Below, in pieces: positions 5,666 to 9,420 of a stretch of 9,420 bases of DNA (position 1 is the stretch's first letter; each line of letters starts with the position of its first letter). Source of the DNA: Rhizobacter sp. (GTDB lineage Bacteria > Pseudomonadota > Gammaproteobacteria > Burkholderiales > Burkholderiaceae_C). Both the position numbers and the translations under genes were made by a program. The notes under the pieces are model-generated. The model was not told the DNA's origin. It worked only from the letters and a program-made list of their open reading frames with translations, and did no database searches. Location of the stretch: positions 1 to 9,420 of the forward strand of contig JANXVK010000657.1 in assembly GCA_025351675.1 (NCBI GenBank), given 5' to 3'.

Positions 5666-6535
5666 GTGACCGATCCCGCCTCCCCCTCAGTTCTCGGCGC
5701 CCTGCGCGACTGGACAGGTCGCAGCGAAAGTCGCCGCGACACCCTCACCGCCGCGCCGCTGGCGGGCCTCTCGGCCACGCTCGACCGCGTCGACGACCCC
5801 GAGCCGCACCTCGGCACGCCGCTGCCGCCGCTCGCGCACTGGTTGTACTTCTTGCCCCGGGCGCCGCAGCGCGAGATCGGTGTCGACGGCCACCCGAACC
5901 GCGGCGGCTTCCTGCCGCCGGTGCCGCTGCCGCGTCGCATGTGGGCCGGTGGCCGGCTCGAACTCCATCACGATCTGCGCGTGGGTGACGAGGTCGAGCG
6001 GCGCTCGACGATCACCAAGGTCGACGCGAAGGAGGGGCGCAGCGGCGCGCTGGTGTTCGTCACCGTGCGCCACGAGATCAGTAACGCGCAGGGTGTGGCG
6101 CTGACCGAGGAGCACGACATCGTCTACCGCGGCAACCCGCAGGTGGGCGCGGTGCCGCCGGTGCCGGCGATGGCCGCCACCGACGAAGACTTCAAGCGCG
6201 AGATCGTGCCCGACCCGGTGCTGCTGTTCCGCTACTCGGCGCTCACGTTCAATGGCCACCGCATCCACTACGACCGCCCCTACGTGACCGAGGTCGAGGG
6301 CTATCCCGGCCTGATCGTGCACGGCCCGCTGATCGCCACGCTGCTGGTCGATCTGGTGCGGCGCGAGCTGCCCGATGCGCGCCTGCGCGGGTTCGCGTTC
6401 AAGGCCGCGAGCCCGCTGTTCGACACCCACCCGTTGGCGCTGTGTGGCAAGCGCGACGCGGACGGCCATGTGTCGCTCTGGGCGCGCAACCACCGAGGCC
6501 ACCTGGCGATGCACGCGCGCGCCGAACTGGCTTGA
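5666..6535 (+). CDS. FAS1-like/HTD2-family hotdog hydratase (mesaconyl/itaconyl-CoA hydratase-like, 289 aa)
   Basis: This is a double-hotdog dehydratase/hydratase of the HTD2 (MaoC-related) family, which includes mesaconyl-C4-CoA and itaconyl-CoA hydratases. It would add water to an enoyl-CoA, or remove it. The N-terminal hotdog half spans about 10-155 (W60 and the PNRGGFLPPVPLPRRMWAGG stretch are typical). The C-terminal half has the family's FRYSALTFNGHRIHYD (188-203) carrying His198/His201/Asp203, followed by EGYPGLIVHGPL (211-222). The GTG at 5666 gives MTDPASPSVLGALRDW, the usual start for the family. A TTG at 5639 in the same frame would add nine residues. No strong Shine-Dalgarno serves either. 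It is the first gene of the rightward operon, 17 bp before the acyl-CoA dehydrogenase. The family assignment is firm; the exact enoyl-CoA is not. Confidence 0.88.
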   Translation: MTDPASPSVLGALRDWTGRSESRRDTLTAAPLAGLSATLDRVDDPEPHLGTPLPPLAHWLYFLPRAPQREIGVDGHPNRGGFLPPVPLPRRMWAGGRLELHHDLRVGDEVERRSTITKVDAKEGRSGALVFVTVRHEISNAQGVALTEEHDIVYRGNPQVGAVPPVPAMAATDEDFKREIVPDPVLLFRYSALTFNGHRIHYDRPYVTEVEGYPGLIVHGPLIATLLVDLVRRELPDARLRGFAFKAASPLFDTHPLALCGKRDADGHVSLWARNHRGHLAMHARAELA

Positions 6536-6552
6536 ACCTTTCGAGACGAATC

Positions 6553-7716
6553 ATGATCACCACTGCCCCCGACAAGCACCAAGACATCCGCGACGCCGTG
6601 CGCCAGCTCTGCGCTGAGTTCCCCGACGAATACCACCGCAAGATCGACACGGCGCGTGGCTACCCCGAAGCCTTCGTCGACGCGCTCACCAAAGCGGGCT
6701 GGCTCGCCGCGATGATCCCGACCGAGTACGGCGGCTCGGGCTTGGGCTTGGGCGAGGCCAGCGTCGTGATGGAAGAGATCAACCGCTCGGGCGGCAACTC
6801 CGGCGCCTGCCACGGCCAGATGTACAACATGGGCACGCTGTTGCGCCACGGCAGCAAAGCGCAGAAGGACTTGTACCTGCCGAAGATCGCGAGTGGCGAA
6901 TGGCGCCTGCAGTCGATGGGCGTGACCGAGCCGAGCACCGGCACCGACACGACGAAGATCAAGACGACCGCGGTGAAGCGCGGCGACAACTACGTCATCA
7001 ACGGCCAGAAGGTCTGGATCTCGCGCATCCAGCATTCGGAGTGGATGATCCTGCTGGCGCGCACCACGCCGCTGGCCGACGTGAAGAAGAAGTCCGAGGG
7101 CATGTCGATCTTCATGGTCGACCTGCGCCAGGCCGAGAAGAGCGGCATGACGGTGCGGCCGATCGCCAACATGGTGAACCACGAGACCAACGAGCTGTTC
7201 TTCGAGAACCTCGAAATCCCGGCCGAGAACCTGATCGGCGAAGAAGGCAAGGGCTTCAAGTACATCCTCGACGGCCTGAATGCCGAGCGCACGCTGATCG
7301 CCGCCGAGTGCATCGGCGACGGCCACTGGTTCATCGACCGCGTCACCAAGTACGTCGGCGAGCGCGTCGTGTTCGGCCGGCCGATCGGCCAGAACCAGGG
7401 CGTGCAGTTCCCGATCGCCGAGAGCTACATCGAGGTCGAGGCCGCCGACCTGATGCGCTGGCAGGCGTGCGACCTGTTCGACGCGAACCAGCCCTGCGGT
7501 GCGCAGGCCAACATGGCGAAGTACCTCGCGGCGAAGGCGAGCTGGGAGGCGGCGAACGCTTGCATCCAGTTCCACGGCGGCTTCGGGTTCGCGAACGAAT
7601 ACGACGTCGAGCGCAAGTTCCGCGAGACGCGGCTGTATCAGGTCGCGCCGATCTCGACGAACCTGATCCTGAGCTACGTGGCCGAGCACATCCTCGGCCT
7701 GCCGCGTTCCTTTTGA
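6553..7716 (+). CDS. Acyl-CoA dehydrogenase (387 aa)
   Basis: This is a flavoprotein that would introduce an alpha-beta double bond into an acyl-CoA and pass electrons to ETF. The N-terminal helical domain spans about 1-115, with IPTEYGGSGLGLGEA. The beta domain has MGVTEPSTGTD (122-132) contacting FAD, and KVWISR (153-158). The C-terminal helical domain has FGRPIGQNQGVQFPIAE and QFHGGFGFANEYDVERKFRETR. The usual EGT motif carrying the catalytic Glu of medium-chain enzymes is absent: the segment reads LYQVAPISTN (361-370). A Glu in GLNAER (Glu245) aligns with the catalytic Glu of isovaleryl-CoA dehydrogenase and may act as the base, which would favour a branched substrate (inference). The ATG at 6553 gives the normal length. 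The same frame is open upstream, but there it overlaps the hydratase gene. The gene is tightly spaced with both neighbours. Confidence 0.93.
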   Translation: MITTAPDKHQDIRDAVRQLCAEFPDEYHRKIDTARGYPEAFVDALTKAGWLAAMIPTEYGGSGLGLGEASVVMEEINRSGGNSGACHGQMYNMGTLLRHGSKAQKDLYLPKIASGEWRLQSMGVTEPSTGTDTTKIKTTAVKRGDNYVINGQKVWISRIQHSEWMILLARTTPLADVKKKSEGMSIFMVDLRQAEKSGMTVRPIANMVNHETNELFFENLEIPAENLIGEEGKGFKYILDGLNAERTLIAAECIGDGHWFIDRVTKYVGERVVFGRPIGQNQGVQFPIAESYIEVEAADLMRWQACDLFDANQPCGAQANMAKYLAAKASWEAANACIQFHGGFGFANEYDVERKFRETRLYQVAPISTNLILSYVAEHILGLPRSF

Positions 7717-7726
7717 GGGCCGACTG

Positions 7727-8917
7727 ATGCGCCCACTCGAAGGCATCACCGTCGTCACTTTGGAACACGCGATCGCGGCGCCGTTCTGCACGCGCCAGCT
7801 CGCCGACCTCGGCGCCCGCGTCATCAAGATCGAACGCCCCGGCGTTGGCGATTTCGCGCGCGCCTACGACACGCGTGTCCACGGCCAGGCCTCGCACTTC
7901 GTCTGGACCAATCGCTCGAAGGAAAGCCTGACGCTCGACCTGAAGCATGCCGAAGCGCCCCAGGTGCTCGGCAAGCTGCTCGCCAACGCCGACGTGCTGG
8001 TGCAGAACCTGGCACCCGGCGCTGCCGCCCGGCTCGGTCTCGGTTACGAGGCGCTGAAAGACAAGCACCCGGCGCTCATCGTCTGCGACATCTCGGGCTA
8101 TGGTGACGACCCGCAAAACCCCGGCCCGTACCGCGACAAGAAGGCCTACGACCTGCTGATCCAGAGCGAGGCCGGTTTCCTGTCCATCACCGGCTCACCC
8201 GACGAGCCGGCGAAGGCCGGCTGCTCGATCGCCGACATCGCCGCCGGCATGTACGCGTACTCGAACATCCTCGCGGCGCTGATCCAGCGCGGCAAGACAG
8301 GCCACGGCTGCCGCCTCGACGTGTCGATGCTGGAGAGCATGGTCGAGTGGATGAGCTATCCGATGTACTACGCGTTCGAGGGCGCTTCAGCGCCGCCGCG
8401 CGCCGGCGCGTCGCACGCGACGATCTACCCGTATGGCCCGTTCACCGCCGGCGACGGCCGCATCGTGATGCTCGGGCTGCAGAACGAACGCGAATGGAGC
8501 GTGTTCTGCCGCAAGGTGCTGCGCCGCCCCGAGCTGGCGAGCGACGAACGCTTTAACGCGAACGCGCTGCGCGTTGCGAACAAGCCGGCGCTGCAGGCGC
8601 TTATCACCGCGGCCTTCGCGGCGCTCGATGTCGAGCAGGTCGTCGCACGGCTCGAAGACGCGCAGATCGCGAACGCCAACGTCAGCACGATGGCCGACGT
8701 ATGGGCGCATGCACAGTTGCGCGCGCGCGAGCGCTGGGTGTCGGTCGCAACGCCGGCCGGACCGATCCCCGCACTGCTGCCGCCCGGCATGCCGGCCAGC
8801 TTCGCGCCGCGCATGGACGCGGTGCCGGCGCTCGGCGAGCACGCCGACGCGATCCTTGCCGAACTCGGCTACGCACAGAGCGACGTCGCACGGCTGCGCG
8901 CAGCTGCGGCGATCTGA
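7727..8917 (+). CDS. Class III (CaiB/BaiF) CoA-transferase (396 aa)
   Basis: This enzyme would move CoA between a CoA-thioester and a free carboxylic acid, giving substrate to the neighbouring dehydrogenase and hydratase. The N-terminus has the family opening PLEGITVVTLEHAIAAPFC, the LADLGARVIKIERPGVGD block, and LTLDLK (68-73). The catalytic Asp corresponds to Asp170 in CSIADIAAGMYAYSN, followed by ILAALIQRGKTGHGCRLDVSMLES, all standard. Length is normal for the family. Translation starts at ATG 7727 with GAGGG at 7715-7719 (7 nt spacing), overlapping the acyl-CoA dehydrogenase stop. It is 13 bp upstream of the TTG of the MmgE/PrpD gene. The family includes formyl-CoA, carnitine, benzylsuccinate and mesaconyl-CoA (C1-C4) transferases. 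The hydratase partner makes a dicarboxylic or methyl-branched substrate attractive, but this is not shown by the sequence. Confidence 0.94.
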   Translation: MRPLEGITVVTLEHAIAAPFCTRQLADLGARVIKIERPGVGDFARAYDTRVHGQASHFVWTNRSKESLTLDLKHAEAPQVLGKLLANADVLVQNLAPGAAARLGLGYEALKDKHPALIVCDISGYGDDPQNPGPYRDKKAYDLLIQSEAGFLSITGSPDEPAKAGCSIADIAAGMYAYSNILAALIQRGKTGHGCRLDVSMLESMVEWMSYPMYYAFEGASAPPRAGASHATIYPYGPFTAGDGRIVMLGLQNEREWSVFCRKVLRRPELASDERFNANALRVANKPALQALITAAFAALDVEQVVARLEDAQIANANVSTMADVWAHAQLRARERWVSVATPAGPIPALLPPGMPASFAPRMDAVPALGEHADAILAELGYAQSDVARLRAAAAI

Positions 8918-8919
8918 AC

Positions 8920-8924
8920 AGGAG
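8920..8924 (+). promoter_or_regulatory. Shine-Dalgarno that sets a TTG start
   Basis: AGGAG lies 6 nt before the TTG at 8931 and immediately after the CoA-transferase stop. There is no in-frame ATG nearby, and the MmgE/PrpD family match begins within a few residues, so the TTG is the likely start of the last gene. Confidence 0.75.
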
Positions 8925-8930
8925 AATTTC

Positions 8931-9420
8931 TTGAACGACCTTGATCCGACCCAGGCCCTCGCCGACTTCGCCGCCGGCCTGCGCTTCGACGCCATCCCCG
9001 GCGACGTGATCCGCCGCACCGAAGACCTGTTCCTCGACTGGTTCGCGTCCGCGCTCGCGGGCAAGGGCGCGCGGCCGGTCGAGTCGATCGCGCGCTTCAT
9101 CGAGGCGATGGGGCCGCAGGGTGGTCCGAGTGAAATCCTGATCCACCGCCGCGGCAGCAGCCCGCTCGTGGCCGCGATCGCGAACGCCGCAGCCTCGCAC
9201 TTCGCCGAGCAGGACGATGTGCACAACGGCTCAGTGTTCCATCCGGCCACGGTCGTCTTCCCGGCTGCGCTCGCGGTCGACCCGTTGGCCATCGTGCCCG
9301 CACCGCTCGAGTTCGCGATCAAACAGCCCGAGGTGATCACCCTGCCCAACGGGCTGCAGGTCTACCTGCTCGAGGACCACAGCGCGCCGCTGGTGCTGCT
9401 GCGCGCGCTGGTGCCCATGG
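8931..9420 (+). CDS. MmgE/PrpD N-terminus fused in frame to an M16 peptidase-like sequence (partial)
   Basis: The frame is open to the window edge (163 codons), so the 3' end is unseen. Residues 1 to about 116 match the N-terminus of the MmgE/PrpD family (2-methylcitrate dehydratase, cis-aconitate decarboxylase and relatives): ALADFAAGLRFDAIPGDVI, then LFLDWFASALAG, then a SPLVAAIANAAASHFAEQDD segment and VHNGSVFHPATVVFPAALAV. In normal members this helix continues into a core of over 300 more residues. Here, from about residue 117, the sequence becomes PLEFAIKQPEVITLPNGL and then QVYLLEDHSAPLV, the opening beta strands of M16 (insulinase-type) zinc peptidases. Their HxxEH motif would lie beyond the window. 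The MmgE/PrpD part alone lacks most of the fold and is unlikely to be active. The junction may be a genomic deletion or fusion, or an assembly chimera. Confidence 0.78.
   Translation, partial: MNDLDPTQALADFAAGLRFDAIPGDVIRRTEDLFLDWFASALAGKGARPVESIARFIEAMGPQGGPSEILIHRRGSSPLVAAIANAAASHFAEQDDVHNGSVFHPATVVFPAALAVDPLAIVPAPLEFAIKQPEVITLPNGLQVYLLEDHSAPLVLLRALVPM
9279..9420 (+). other. M16 (insulinase-like) peptidase N-terminal segment
   Basis: From Asp117 of the open frame the sequence no longer follows MmgE/PrpD. LPNGLQVYLLEDHSAPLV (residues 138-155) is the hallmark first strand pair of M16 peptidases, preceded by the typical linker PLEFAIKQPEVI. There is no signal peptide or start codon of its own, so the normal N-terminus of this peptidase gene is missing. 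The form with LLEDH resembles M16 proteins I associate with phyla other than Burkholderiales, but that is an impression only. Confidence 0.7.

Noticed and set aside
6301..7827. 508-codon minus-strand frame opposite the acyl-CoA dehydrogenase
   Set aside because: It covers a certain gene on the other strand. The translation is Val/Leu/Ala/Arg/His-rich shadow sequence without motifs.

Overview
The window is GC-rich, with G or C at most third codon positions in the main genes. Gene content and protein style (class III CoA-transferase, acyl-CoA dehydrogenase, hotdog hydratase, LysR regulator) suggest a betaproteobacterium of the Burkholderiales type. This is inferred from style, not from a search.

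Layout. (1) Positions 1-884 are an accessory stretch. It holds a decayed GNAT-like acetyltransferase start (54-235, apparently frameshifted) and two small single-pass membrane protein genes (319-585 and 606-884) of unknown function. Positions 885-1083 hold no convincing gene or terminator. (2) Positions 1084-5460 are a leftward operon, in transcription order: short-chain dehydrogenase (SDR), aldehyde dehydrogenase, LysR regulator, zinc alcohol dehydrogenase. The last two overlap by 4 bp (ATGA). (3) Positions 5461-5665 are a divergent control region with a plausible sigma70-type promoter for the leftward operon, an 11-bp inverted repeat whose left arm overlaps the -35 box, and a compact internal dyad. 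(4) Positions 5666-9420 are a rightward operon: FAS1-like/HTD2-family hydratase (GTG start), acyl-CoA dehydrogenase, class III CoA-transferase, and the N-terminus of an MmgE/PrpD protein (TTG start, good Shine-Dalgarno).

Together the two arms read as a catabolic locus. The left arm could oxidise an alcohol to aldehyde to carboxylic acid. The right arm could attach CoA, desaturate, and hydrate the enoyl-CoA, with an MmgE/PrpD step acting on a di- or tricarboxylate-like compound. The pairing of a mesaconyl/itaconyl-CoA-hydratase-like protein with a class III CoA-transferase points to a small branched or dicarboxylic acid, but the substrate cannot be read from sequence.

The oddest features are: the MmgE/PrpD frame switches without a stop, near residue 116, into what reads as the N-terminus of an M16 zinc peptidase; the SDR has Gln in place of the catalytic Lys of YxxxK and an altered NNAG motif; and the LysR gene sits inside the enzyme operon with a repeat-built C-terminal tail that overlaps the next gene. 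I found no RNA genes, CRISPR arrays, insertion sequences or complete mobile elements.
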